A stretch of DNA of 14,736 nucleotides from JBFLVN01 sp040758475 (GTDB lineage: Bacteria; JAGRBM01). Made by a program: the position numbers and the translations under genes. This document shows, in pieces, positions 7,304 through 14,705 of this stretch. The DNA is taken from the NCBI GenBank assembly GCA_040758475.1, contig JBFLVN010000067.1:1-14736 (forward strand). Reading direction: 5' to 3'. Within the stretch, counting starts at the first letter, position 1, and every line of letters begins with the position of its first letter. The notes under the pieces were generated by a model, which was not told the origin of the DNA, ran no database searches, and was given only the letters and a program-made list of their open reading frames with translations.

Positions 7304-8004
7304 TGCCGTCCCTAAACCCGCTTAATTGGTTCAAGGAGAAGGGCAAAACGGACACGGGCCGTTTCGATTCCCTGATCCGCAAGTACGCGGTTAGACCGGA
7401 TTTCCAGCCTCATTATCTCAAAGGAATGATGCACGTCGAAAGCGCCTTCGATCCCGAGGTCAAAGGAAAGGCCGATGAAATCGGACTCATGCAGTTCCTT
7501 CCCTCCACGGCCCGCTCCATGGGGCTTGCGCCGGAATCCTTGAAAGACCCCGAAACCGCGATCAAGGCGGGCACAAAATACCTCGCGCAAATTCTCGACG
7601 GGATCATCAAACCGAACGTCTCTGCCCCCCTCCATCCGGTCCTCAAGGTGAAGCTCGCGCAGTTTGGCTACAACGCCGGGCCGACGTTTTTGAAGGAACT
7701 CCTAAGACGTTTTGGAGGGAGCAAGGAAAAAATGAGCGCCCCGGAGAATTTCGACGGGATGGTGGATTCTCTTAAAGATTTCCCGCTCACGGACAAGTTT
7801 GAGAAAATTATTCCCAATTTCCTGAACGGCCGGAAGAACGTGGTTTCCAAGTATCAATACTGGGCAAGCCGCTATGCCAAGGATTTTGGATTTAGTCCCT
7901 ACGAAGAGAAAACCTCCACGCCTTCCAATGCTTCCGTCCTCCCCATCGCCGCGGCGGGGACGCTCGGGCTCGCGCTCGTGGGAATTTATTTAAGGAGAAA
8001 ATGA
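7303..8004 (+). CDS. Membrane-anchored lytic transglycosylase (SLT family)
   Basis: This enzyme cleaves the MurNAc-GlcNAc bond of peptidoglycan. All three hallmark motifs of the Slt70-like family are present: the catalytic glutamate in HVESAFDP (Glu46), GLMQFLPSTA (61-70) and FGYNAGP (121-127). There is no N-terminal signal peptide. Instead a single hydrophobic helix lies at the extreme C-terminus (about 211-229, VLPIAAAGTLGLALVGIYL) followed by RRK, giving a tail-anchored protein. A tail-anchored transglycosylase beside capsid-like genes fits a virion membrane enzyme that opens the cell wall during genome entry, as P7 does in PRD1. A role in lysis is also possible because a holin-like protein and a peptidase follow directly. 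Confidence 0.9.
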   Translation: MPSLNPLNWFKEKGKTDTGRFDSLIRKYAVRPDFQPHYLKGMMHVESAFDPEVKGKADEIGLMQFLPSTARSMGLAPESLKDPETAIKAGTKYLAQILDGIIKPNVSAPLHPVLKVKLAQFGYNAGPTFLKELLRRFGGSKEKMSAPENFDGMVDSLKDFPLTDKFEKIIPNFLNGRKNVVSKYQYWASRYAKDFGFSPYEEKTSTPSNASVLPIAAAGTLGLALVGIYLRRK

Positions 8005-8255
8005 CCATGCAGAAATTCTTGAAATTCATCGACTCTCGGCCCGGCGTCGCGCTTCTTTCCGCCCTCTGCGTGCTCGTGGCGACTTATGCGAAAGACTTCG
8101 TGGATAACCGCCTCACTCAGCGCGTCGATCCGGTCGTGAAGGAACTCTCCGCCATCCGGGAAGAGATTATCCGGATGCGGGAAGAGCAAAAATCTCTTTT
8201 CAAGCTCCTGGAGATTCAGGAAAACCGCATCACCCGCTTGGAGGAGAAAAAATGA
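8001..8255 (+). CDS. Small membrane protein with coiled coil, holin- or spanin-like
   Basis: The 84 residues hold one membrane helix near the N-terminus (about 15-31, GVALLSALCVLVATYA) and then a charged coiled coil to the end (VKELSAIREEIIRMREEQ, LLEIQENRITRLEEKK). The ATG at 8001 overlaps the previous stop (ATGA). A second ATG at 8007 is better spaced, 9 nt, from the AAGGAG at 7992-7997, so either start is possible. Its place between two peptidoglycan enzymes argues for a holin or inner-membrane spanin. A virion membrane protein is the alternative. Confidence 0.72.
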   Translation: MTMQKFLKFIDSRPGVALLSALCVLVATYAKDFVDNRLTQRVDPVVKELSAIREEIIRMREEQKSLFKLLEIQENRITRLEEKK

Positions 8256-8674
8256 AGTTCGAAATCCTCTTCAAGGACAAAAAGACCGCCGAAGAGCTTC
8301 CCAAAGTAGACCTCCGCATCAAGGGAATCTTGGCGGATGCGGCGTTCTTCCTGGGTACAAGAGGCTATCCCTGCCTCGTGACGTGCCTGTGGCGCTCTTC
8401 CGAGCGCCAGGCGGAGATTCGAAAGAAAGCGGAAAAGGAAGGGAAAAAGGAGCCCGTAAAGTCACCCCATGAGTTTTGGCGGGCTGCGGACCTCTCTATC
8501 CAAGGGATACCGGATGCGGTCATTTCCGAGCTGGTCTCTTATTTGAATGAAAAATACCCCTATGACGAAAGCGGAAGATACAAGACCGCCCTTCGGCACG
8601 ATGTTGGTTTTGGCGATCACGTCCACATCCAGGTTTCCTGGCAGGTTCCCGCAAATTTCAGGTGGGTCGCATGA
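8252..8674 (+). CDS. M15-type peptidoglycan peptidase (endolysin-like)
   Basis: The metal-binding pattern of M15 D-Ala-D-Ala carboxypeptidase/L-Ala-D-Glu endopeptidases is visible: SPHEFWRAAD gives His73 and Asp80 (S-x-H-x6-D), and GDHVHIQV gives His123/His125 near the C-terminus. The upstream TCLWRSSERQ matches the conserved 'R-S-x-x-x-Q' stretch before the first ligand. At 140 residues it is a bare catalytic domain with no signal peptide or wall-binding domain, so it needs a holin for export. The GGAGGAG at 8240-8246 is 5 nt before the ATG, which overlaps the previous stop (ATGA). A lysis enzyme cutting peptide cross-links is the likely role. Confidence 0.82.
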   Translation: MKFEILFKDKKTAEELPKVDLRIKGILADAAFFLGTRGYPCLVTCLWRSSERQAEIRKKAEKEGKKEPVKSPHEFWRAADLSIQGIPDAVISELVSYLNEKYPYDESGRYKTALRHDVGFGDHVHIQVSWQVPANFRWVA

Positions 8675-9396
8675 ACTCCTTTTCCCCCAATCCTCCCGTT
8701 CACGGCCTCGATGGTCCCATCGACTGGATCACCGACTGGTGGAAGGCCCGCGAGGCTAGAAAAGCCGTCGAAGAGGAAATGGAAAGAAAGCAGGAGGAAG
8801 AAGAGAAAAAAAGACAGGGGGATTCCCTCTCCAAGAAGGCCGATAACCTCATATCCGCCGCCAAGTGGGGGGTAATAACAATTCCCCTCGGGATCGTGGC
8901 CGTCTCTTTGATGCCACTCCTTCGCGGCGCCGGGGCCGCCATGAAAGGCGTGGGCGATCTTTCCTCTGAAGGCGCGGGGCTTTTAAGAGGCACCCGCGCA
9001 AACCCGGACGCCCCTTGGGGCGAAGTCATTTACAGCTACACCCGTGCCCAGGCGATCGAGGACGGGGTATTAGTCGATTTATCCGCCATCGCCCCGGACG
9101 TCGCGTCTCAGCACTACAAATACCCCATCGCTTGTACAAGCACCGTCTGGGACATCATCCAGCGGGCCGTCGAGAACAAACAATATGCAAACGACTACAA
9201 GGGCGTCATTCACGATATTTTGTGGATGAGCCGCGGGGGCGGTATCCGGTGGCGTTCTCCCGATGATACGACCGTGCTTTTTGACGTGATTATCACGGGT
9301 ACAGGCCCCAAGAGAATCCATCGCTTCAAGATCGTCGTGGGCCCCGGAGACAAGGCGGAGCCCGTTCTTACGATCATGCTGCCGGAGGAAGACTGA
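8671..9396 (+). CDS. Membrane-anchored protein with C-terminal DUF6573-like domain
   Basis: I chose the ATG at 8671 because it gives an ATGA overlap with the previous stop; a GTG at 8662 would add three residues. In the 241-residue form, residues 25-55 are a highly charged helix (EEEMERKQEEEEKKRQ), 65-84 a membrane segment (KWGVITIPLGIVAVSLMPLL), and 117-240 a soluble domain. That domain opens with EVIYSYTRAQAIEDGVLVDL and continues with YPIACTSTVW and HDILWMSR. This matches my recollection of DUF6573, a small family common on plasmids and phages, usually stand-alone and of unknown function. Fusion to a membrane anchor is unusual. The domain call is by motif memory only. Confidence 0.75.
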   Translation: MNSFSPNPPVHGLDGPIDWITDWWKAREARKAVEEEMERKQEEEEKKRQGDSLSKKADNLISAAKWGVITIPLGIVAVSLMPLLRGAGAAMKGVGDLSSEGAGLLRGTRANPDAPWGEVIYSYTRAQAIEDGVLVDLSAIAPDVASQHYKYPIACTSTVWDIIQRAVENKQYANDYKGVIHDILWMSRGGGIRWRSPDDTTVLFDVIITGTGPKRIHRFKIVVGPGDKAEPVLTIMLPEED

Positions 9397-9989
9397 TGAT
9401 CCGCCAGCACTCCCCCTGGCTTGTCCTCGATTACCTCCTTGGCGAAAACGGCTGGAGCTGGAGCGGCACCATGCTCAAAGAGCCGGATTATGCCGATGAG
9501 ATCGCGGGCTTGATGCAATTCATCCATGAAAAAGCGCTCAAAATCCTTCCGGAGAAGTTGGAGAAATTCCTGGGCATCCGGGCCACCTTCGACGGTGAGA
9601 GAATCCTGCTTTTCTCGGGAAGCCTGCGCGCAGGGCACGCGGGCATCTGGCTAAACAATTTTCCCCGCTTTCCTGATTCAAGATTTCTTCAAAGGAAATT
9701 CGGCTATCCCGTATCGGCGTGGATCGTGCGGCCGGAGAACTCTGGCCTTGATCTCTCGGCCGCCACGAAGGCCGGGCTTTATGCGCCCCCGCGCTACGTG
9801 GCCTGGAACGTGGAAGCGGAGGGGAATTGGAGAGCTTTTTACGACCGGCTTACGAGGGAGTACTGGACCACTTCCGAGGCGGGTAATTCTCAGAAGCAAC
9901 GAAACCTAAGCGAGGTAGAGGCGGAAAAGAGGGCAAAGAAAGCCTTGGGGCCGGGGAAGATTTCCAGAAGAGAGCTGGACCACTGGTAA
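9396..9989 (+). CDS. Hypothetical protein sharing its N-terminal module with the clamp-like neighbour
   Basis: No known family. Residues about 9-52 align with residues 12-52 of the next protein: both read L-x-Y-L ... G-x-W-x-W-x-G-x-x-L-K-x-P-x-x-A-D, then a helix with a conserved Met and ending in 'LP'. The remainder (SAWIVRPENSG, PPRYVAWNVEAEGNW) is unassigned. The C-terminus (EVEAEKRAKKALGPGKISRREL) is basic and helical. The start overlaps the previous stop (TGATG). The shared module and adjacency suggest a duplicated domain that binds a common partner, perhaps in replication. Confidence 0.7.
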   Translation: MIRQHSPWLVLDYLLGENGWSWSGTMLKEPDYADEIAGLMQFIHEKALKILPEKLEKFLGIRATFDGERILLFSGSLRAGHAGIWLNNFPRFPDSRFLQRKFGYPVSAWIVRPENSGLDLSAATKAGLYAPPRYVAWNVEAEGNWRAFYDRLTREYWTTSEAGNSQKQRNLSEVEAEKRAKKALGPGKISRRELDHW

Positions 9990-9994
9990 GAGAG

Positions 9995-10001
9995 AAGGAG
10001 G
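9995..10001 (+). promoter_or_regulatory. Ribosome-binding site of the clamp-like gene
   Basis: AAGGAGG lies 4 nt before the ATG at 10006 in the 16-bp gap after the previous stop, and sets the start of the clamp-like gene. Confidence 0.65.
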
Positions 10002-10005
10002 CGGC

Positions 10006-11250
10006 ATGTATCAGTACGAATTTAGAGAGAATCCGGGAGCGTTGCTTGAGTATCTTCCCATCGGCGGGGAGTGGACCTGGCGCGGGCCGCTTTTAAAGAA
10101 GCCCCAGGAAGCCGACGCCTTTTCTCGCATGATGCAGGCGGCCGTCGAGGAACTCCTTCCAGACGCCCGCATCCACCGAATCAGCCTTTTGCCTCAATCC
10201 CAACTTGAGATCGAGGCAGACGCCGAGGAAAGGAGCGTGGGGCCGACAGTCGGCTTTGCTTCCGTCCACGTCCTTCCAAGGGGCACAAAAGAACCCGCGC
10301 CAGCTTCCCGAAAAGGCCGCCTCTTCGTTCCCATTGAAGATGGGAGTTTATGGAAGGATTTTCCCTCCAAAGTCATGCGGGAAGGCGATCAGGTACGGGA
10401 AGGGATGCTTCGCGCCCTGCACTCCGCCGCCAAGGACTCTACCCGTGAGGGGCTTATGTCCATGTTGTTCGAAAAGGAGGGGCACGACCTTTTAATCGTC
10501 TCTTCCGACGGCCACCGCATGACCGTCCACCGGCTCGTGGGGTGGGCACACCTAACAGACCTCTCAGCCAAGGCCCCCAAAACCGTCCTGGCGCTTACCG
10601 ATGACTTAAAGAGCCTCATCCGGCGGGCGATGAAGGGGGCCGGGGAGGTTTTCTTTCAAGTCCTCTGGAAACAGCCCCTTCCGGGGGAAGCCGATCCGTT
10701 TGGAGCCCTCGTCCTGGATGGCCAGGAGTTTTCCCTATCTCTCCGCCCCCCGGAGGTTTTTCCGAATTGGCGGGAAGTCCCCAAGAACTCCGTAAAAATC
10801 GACTGGGAATGCCTTCTGAACGGTGGGGAAGTCCTTGCCGCCCTCGAAGCCGTGCAAAACGAGTGGAAGAAAAAGTACGCCCAGGTCCACAAGACCGAAG
10901 CCAAAAGCAAGGATATTCCCCAAGGCCTCTACTGCACCCTTTCTTCCAAGGGCTTTACTTTGGGCTTCGAGACGCCGGCAAAAGAGCAAAGCCCCGGTAC
11001 ACCCGAAAGCCTCATCGCGCTTACGGTGCCGGTGGGTGAACTCCGCGGCGCCCGAAAGGAAATCCTCTTTGCGGTAACTCCAAGGTATTTGAAAGAAGCC
11101 CTCTCGAACCTTGCAGAAAACGTGGTTTTGGCGGGCTCTCTGCCCGAGACCGCCTGGGATAAGAACAGCCCGCCACACGTCCAAAGGCCTCTTGCTTTTC
11201 TGGATGCCGCGGGGCCTACCGAAATCTTCCTGATGCCGAGGCGGATTTGA
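10006..11250 (+). CDS. DnaN-like sliding clamp with a non-standard N-terminal domain
   Basis: Beta-clamp proteins encircle DNA and tether polymerases. Residues about 130-414 carry the signatures of DnaN domains II and III: STREGLMSMLFE, then VSSDGHRMTVHRL (canonical 'ATDGHRLA'), then VFPNWREVPKN (canonical 'FPDYxxVxP'), then TPRYLKEALSNL and a C-terminal FLMPRR (canonical 'IMPMR'). The N-terminal 90 residues do not look like DnaN domain I. They match the start of the preceding protein (LLEYLPIGGEWTWRGPLLKKP). Length 414 is slightly above the usual 365-380. A viral processivity clamp is the likely role. Whether six clamp folds close a ring by dimer or trimer cannot be told from sequence. Position next to a RadC-like gene fits a replication/repair block. 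Confidence 0.78.
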   Translation: MYQYEFRENPGALLEYLPIGGEWTWRGPLLKKPQEADAFSRMMQAAVEELLPDARIHRISLLPQSQLEIEADAEERSVGPTVGFASVHVLPRGTKEPAPASRKGRLFVPIEDGSLWKDFPSKVMREGDQVREGMLRALHSAAKDSTREGLMSMLFEKEGHDLLIVSSDGHRMTVHRLVGWAHLTDLSAKAPKTVLALTDDLKSLIRRAMKGAGEVFFQVLWKQPLPGEADPFGALVLDGQEFSLSLRPPEVFPNWREVPKNSVKIDWECLLNGGEVLAALEAVQNEWKKKYAQVHKTEAKSKDIPQGLYCTLSSKGFTLGFETPAKEQSPGTPESLIALTVPVGELRGARKEILFAVTPRYLKEALSNLAENVVLAGSLPETAWDKNSPPHVQRPLAFLDAAGPTEIFLMPRRI

Positions 11251-11251
11251 T

Positions 11252-11740
11252 ATGGAACTTGCGCCAGAAACACTTGAACAGAACGGAACCGTCTACCTGG
11301 TTCGCTGCGTCTTGAAGCGCGATCGGCGCATGAAGTGGGGCAAAGATCCGATTAGCAGCTCCCACGAGGCGCTCAAATTCGTCAACTTCATCCGCAAGGC
11401 CGACCGGGAACACATGGTCACGATCTGCCTTTCCACCAAAAACTACCCCATCGCCTACTCGGTTACGGCCATTGGTACTGGAAACACGGCTTACGTCCGT
11501 CCGGGGGAACTTTACCGTGTCCCGCTCCTCGCCGGAGCTACCGCCGTCATTGTCGCCCACAACCACCCCTCCGGTGATCCGAGGCCAAGCCAGCAGGACA
11601 GGGATTTCACGCAAAGGCTCTCCGACGCCGCCAAGCTCCTGGGACTGCGGCTCGTTGATCATCTCATCGTGGGGCCGGAAAACAGGTACCACTCCTTTTC
11701 CGATTATGGGGAAATGCCGAGTGGAGAAAACTCCATATGA
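11252..11740 (+). CDS. RadC-like JAMM-domain protein lacking the N-terminal helix-hairpin-helix domain
   Basis: Residues 55-150 match the C-terminal MPN/JAMM domain of RadC: CLSTKNYPIAYSVTAIGTG, then VRPGELYRVPLLAGATAVIVAHNHPSGDPRPSQQD with metal ligands His103, His105 and Asp116. Full RadC (about 220 residues) has an N-terminal HhH region, absent here; this short form is typical of plasmids and prophages. Metal-dependent hydrolase activity is predicted from the motif. The biological role of RadC remains uncertain, with DNA repair or anti-defence roles proposed for mobile copies. The ATG lies one base after the preceding stop, and its own stop overlaps uppS (ATGA), so it is in the operon. Confidence 0.88.
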   Translation: MELAPETLEQNGTVYLVRCVLKRDRRMKWGKDPISSSHEALKFVNFIRKADREHMVTICLSTKNYPIAYSVTAIGTGNTAYVRPGELYRVPLLAGATAVIVAHNHPSGDPRPSQQDRDFTQRLSDAAKLLGLRLVDHLIVGPENRYHSFSDYGEMPSGENSI

Positions 11741-12286
11741 AAGGCCAAAAGGGCGCCAGATTCCCCATTAGGATGACGGGCCAGGTGGCCATGCCAAGGC
11801 ACGTCGCCATCATCATGGATGGGAATGCCAGGTGGGCGGAGCGCCGGGGGCTTCCCATCATGGAAGGCCACCGGGAGGGGGCTAAAACCCTCGTATACGT
11901 CGCCAAGGATGCGAGGAGGCTTGGGGTTCGGTATTTAACGGTCTTTGCTTTCTCCACAGAGAACTGGAAGAGGCCAAAGGCAGAAATCGAGGGACTTTGG
12001 CTCTTATTAAAGGAATTCAGCCACAAGACCTACGGGGCGCTAAGAGATGAAGGGATTGAGCTTCGGACCATCGGAGATACGGAAAGACTCCCCAAGGATC
12101 TTCAAAGCCTCCTAGCGAGCTGCGTACAGAACAAGCCGGAGAAGGTTTCCCTTACCTTAACCCTGGCCCTCTCCTACGGGGGAAGGGATGAGATCGTAAG
12201 GGCCGTCAGAAAGCTTGCCAGGGAAGGGAAAGACCTCAAAAACCTCACGGAAGAAGACCTATCGGCCGCCCTCGATACGGCCGGCC
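11737..12286 (+). pseudogene. uppS: Undecaprenyl diphosphate synthase interrupted by IS66
   Basis: UppS (cis-prenyltransferase) makes the C55 lipid carrier for peptidoglycan and other wall polymers from farnesyl and isopentenyl diphosphates. Clear motifs: HVAIIMDGNARWAERR (Asp28 is the catalytic Mg/diphosphate residue, Asn30 and Arg33 conserved), EGHREGA, LTVFAFSTENWKRP and LALSYGGRDEI. The gene is intact for 183 codons to 'LDTAG', where the IS begins. The C-terminal 'RTxGExRxSNF' motif that binds isopentenyl diphosphate and completes the active site would lie beyond the right end of the IS, outside the window. The open frame runs 19 residues into the IS and stops at 12345, giving a chimeric, almost certainly inactive product. 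The ATGA overlap with the RadC-like gene ties it to the viral/mobile operon rather than a host locus. Confidence 0.9.
12279..12286. repeat. Left copy of probable 8-bp target-site duplication
   Basis: GGCCGGCC directly precedes the IS left end. The four bases after the right end (14733-14736) are GGCC, the expected first half of a direct repeat. IS66 elements usually make 8-bp duplications. The second half lies outside the window. Confidence 0.6.
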
Positions 12287-12313
12287 GTAAATCCTCGCCC
12301 TTCCCCGTCGTGA
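12287..12313 (+). repeat. IS66 left terminal inverted repeat
   Basis: 27 bp identical to the reverse complement of 14706-14732, beginning GTAAATCCTCGCCC. It reads into the chimeric uppS frame. Confidence 0.93.
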
Positions 12314-12347
12314 ATTTTCTGAGGGGGCAGTTCTTTCCAGTTTGAAA

Positions 12348-13877
12348 TCAGGCGTTGGGGGGAAGTTCGTGGGGGAGCGGGTAGGCGCCTTTTCGGGAGA
12401 GGAAGGCCGTCGTGGCGCCCCGAAGGTAGCCCTTGGGGTCCACGCGGCAGAGCTTGCAGGTTTCGATCACGCTGTAGAAGAAGGCCGTGACCAGGGCGCC
12501 GCGCTTGGATTTCGATCCGTAGTGGTTCTTGCGCCCCACGACCACGCCGCGGAGCGCCCGTTCGGCGGCGTTGTTGTCGAGAGGCACTTGAGGGTCTTTG
12601 AGGAAGAGCGTGAGGCCGGGCCAGAGTTCGAGGAGATAGCCCAGAGCCCTGCCCAGGCCGCCTTGAGGGAGCGTGGCAGGAAGGAGGCCCTTGGCCCAGG
12701 CCTGGATTTCCTCCGTGAGGGGTTTGGATTTCTCTTCCCGCAAGCGCCTTCGAAGGCGAAGGCGCGATTCCTCGTCTCCGGCGGACGGCACGAAGCGCTC
12801 GACCTCGTAGAGGTCCCCGATCTTCTCCAGAATCCACCCGCACTCGGCCGGGTAGTAGTCCTTTACCTCAAAAAACTTCCTGCGCGCGTGGGCCCAGCAC
12901 GCCGCCTGACGGAAGGAAGCGGCGGGCGGGCCCGTGCCGTCCTTCTTGAGGAGCGCCCCGTAGGCCGAGTACCCGTCGGCCACCAGCGTGCCCGAATACC
13001 CTTCCAGAATTTTCCGGGCCGCCTCCTTGGAGCGGCTATCTAAAATGCGGTAGCTGGCCGCGTTTTCTCTCGCCACGGCCCAGGCCCACCAGCGCTTTCG
13101 ATCCACTCCCTTTTTTCCCAAAAATTCCCACGGCGTCTCGTCGGCGAAGACGACCGGGGAAGAGAGGACGTGACTGGAGATCTTTTCTTCCAAGGGCTGG
13201 AGCACCTGATAGAGCGCCCAGGAGTAGTCCCAGAGGGTCTGGGAAGTCACCTCCAGCCCCTCCCGTTTCATGATCCGGACCTGCCGCTCCAGGGGGAGGT
13301 GCTCCGAGTATTTCGAGACGGCCACTTCGACGGCGAATTCCGGCGAATACCGGGCCCCGGGAAAGAGCTTTACCGGCCCCGGCGCCGTCTTCACGCAGGC
13401 GTTGCACGAGCAGCGGTATTTCTTCCTCTGGTGCCGGGCCACGAGGAATTTCCGCTCGACGAGCGTGACCTCCTCGGATTCTTCATACTGCCCCTCCCAC
13501 TCGGAGAGTTCCCCGCCGCACTGGGGACAGGTGCGCTCCTCCAGAGGAAGCTCGTGCAGTACTTCCACGGCGGGAAGCCGGGGCTGCTCCGTGGGGCCGT
13601 GGCCCTCGCGGGGAGCCCTCCTGGCCGCGGCTTCCTCCGAATCTCCTTGCGGGAGCTTCTCCGAAGAGGCGGCAAAGAGCCGCCGCCTCACGGCCGAGAG
13701 TTCTTCTTCGAGGATTTGGAGTTGCAGGGAGAGGGCTTTGGGGTCCGCCCCCTTGAGACTTTCGATCTGCCGCTGAAGCTGGAGCGTCTTCTCGATCAGG
13801 CGCCTATTCTCCCGCTCCAGGAGCAGCGCCGCCTGGCGCAGAATCTCGGGCCGGTTCTCGTGCTCTAAATCCAGCAC
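12348..13877 (-). CDS. tnpC: IS66 transposase TnpC (DDE)
   Basis: A 509-residue transposase with the full family layout: N-terminal leucine-rich coiled coil (10-70, LLLERENRRLIEKTLQLQ), zinc-binding region (CPQCGGEL at 117-124 and CSCNAC at 156-161), helix-turn-helix-like stretch (SEHLPLERQVRIMKREG), then the catalytic domain. The acidic triad is visible: Asp246 in VVFADETPW, Asp301 in LVADGYSAY, Glu439 in NNAAERALR. CWAHARRKF (327-335) and GRKNHYGSKS are further hallmarks. The start is a GTG at 13875-13877, 12 bp after tnpB. Length is normal for the family, with no frameshift. Confidence 0.95.
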   Translation of the reverse strand: MLDLEHENRPEILRQAALLLERENRRLIEKTLQLQRQIESLKGADPKALSLQLQILEEELSAVRRRLFAASSEKLPQGDSEEAAARRAPREGHGPTEQPRLPAVEVLHELPLEERTCPQCGGELSEWEGQYEESEEVTLVERKFLVARHQRKKYRCSCNACVKTAPGPVKLFPGARYSPEFAVEVAVSKYSEHLPLERQVRIMKREGLEVTSQTLWDYSWALYQVLQPLEEKISSHVLSSPVVFADETPWEFLGKKGVDRKRWWAWAVARENAASYRILDSRSKEAARKILEGYSGTLVADGYSAYGALLKKDGTGPPAASFRQAACWAHARRKFFEVKDYYPAECGWILEKIGDLYEVERFVPSAGDEESRLRLRRRLREEKSKPLTEEIQAWAKGLLPATLPQGGLGRALGYLLELWPGLTLFLKDPQVPLDNNAAERALRGVVVGRKNHYGSKSKRGALVTAFFYSVIETCKLCRVDPKGYLRGATTAFLSRKGAYPLPHELPPNA

Positions 13878-13889
13878 CCTTTCTTTGAA

Positions 13890-14288
13890 TCAGATTCGCG
13901 GAGCCCCGTCAAGGAAATTCTCCCTCCGCTCCAGCACCAGCGGCGCCGGCGAGAGCGACACCCGCCCCACCCACTCGCTTCCCTCCAGCAGCAGGAGTAG
14001 CTCGCTCACCGTCAGCTTCACCGTCCCCCTCTCCGGGTCCGCCGAGAGCCACGGCGCCACGAATTTCCCCTTTTCGAGCCTCTTCGAAAAAACACACAGC
14101 CCCGTTCCGTCCCAGTAGAGCACCTTCGCCCTCCTCCGGTCCTTCCCGATGAAGGCGAAATACGCCCCGCCCAGGGGTTCCATGTGAAGATGCTCCTTGA
14201 CCACCGCCGAAAGGCTATCGAAGCTCTTCCTCATGTCCACCGCCTCCCGGCACAGGAAGATCGCCGCCCGCCCGAGGCCCGAAATCAC
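13890..14288 (-). CDS. tnpB: IS66 accessory protein TnpB
   Basis: Matches the IS66 Orf2 family: AVDMRKSFDSLSAVVKEHL, GGAYFAFIGKDRRRAKVLYWD, GTGLCVFSKRLEKG. The 132-residue length is typical. It is needed with TnpA and TnpC for efficient transposition; its biochemical role is not settled. The GTG start at 14286-14288 overlaps the tnpA stop (GTGA on the minus strand). Confidence 0.93.
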   Translation of the reverse strand: MISGLGRAAIFLCREAVDMRKSFDSLSAVVKEHLHMEPLGGAYFAFIGKDRRRAKVLYWDGTGLCVFSKRLEKGKFVAPWLSADPERGTVKLTVSELLLLLEGSEWVGRVSLSPAPLVLERRENFLDGAPRI

Positions 14289-14659
14289 GAGAGCCTCCCA
14301 AGAAGCCCGGCGATCTCCTCCACCGAGAGCCCCTCTACCCGCACCCCATTACGGGCCACCACCACGGCGCCCCCGCTCTTTCTTTCCCGCCCAGGCTTCT
14401 CCGCGGCTATCTCCACCGGCAGTAAAAGAGGCCTTTTCTTCCCGCGCCGCCCCCTCCCGCCCTTGAGCCACCCGTGCAGCGTCATGGGCGAGAGGCCCAG
14501 CTCCACCGCCACCGCACTTTGTGTCTTTCCCGCACGCCTCCGCTTGCGGGCGTAGCTCACCGCCCGCTCCTTGAGTTCCACCGGATACCGGCTTTTGAGT
14601 TCCTTCCACTTCAATAGCTCCGCCCTCAGCCTTTCGCCGCCTTCGACATCCTCTGCCAT
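14285..14659 (-). CDS. tnpA: IS66 accessory protein TnpA (helix-turn-helix)
   Basis: A 124-residue protein with a transposase-8-like helix-turn-helix: RYPVELKERAVSYARKRRRAG, then QSAVAVELGLSPMTLHGWL. The C-terminal half (LLPVEIAAEKPG ... VVVARNGVRVEGLSVEEIAGLL) is the usual IS66 Orf1 tail. On the minus strand GGGAGGA (14667-14673) lies 7 nt before the ATG at 14657-14659. It is the first gene of the IS operon; I could not find a convincing promoter in the 46 bp up to the terminal repeat. Confidence 0.92.
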   Translation of the reverse strand: MAEDVEGGERLRAELLKWKELKSRYPVELKERAVSYARKRRRAGKTQSAVAVELGLSPMTLHGWLKGGRGRRGKKRPLLLPVEIAAEKPGRERKSGGAVVVARNGVRVEGLSVEEIAGLLGRLS

Positions 14660-14705
14660 CCGGGTATCCTCCCGGCTGCGAGTCTCCCAAATTTTCAGGC
14701 TTTCG

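Noticed and set aside
12342..13043. Plus-strand open frame inside the IS
   Set aside because: Antisense to tnpC, whose catalytic motifs are complete. The product has no recognisable features.
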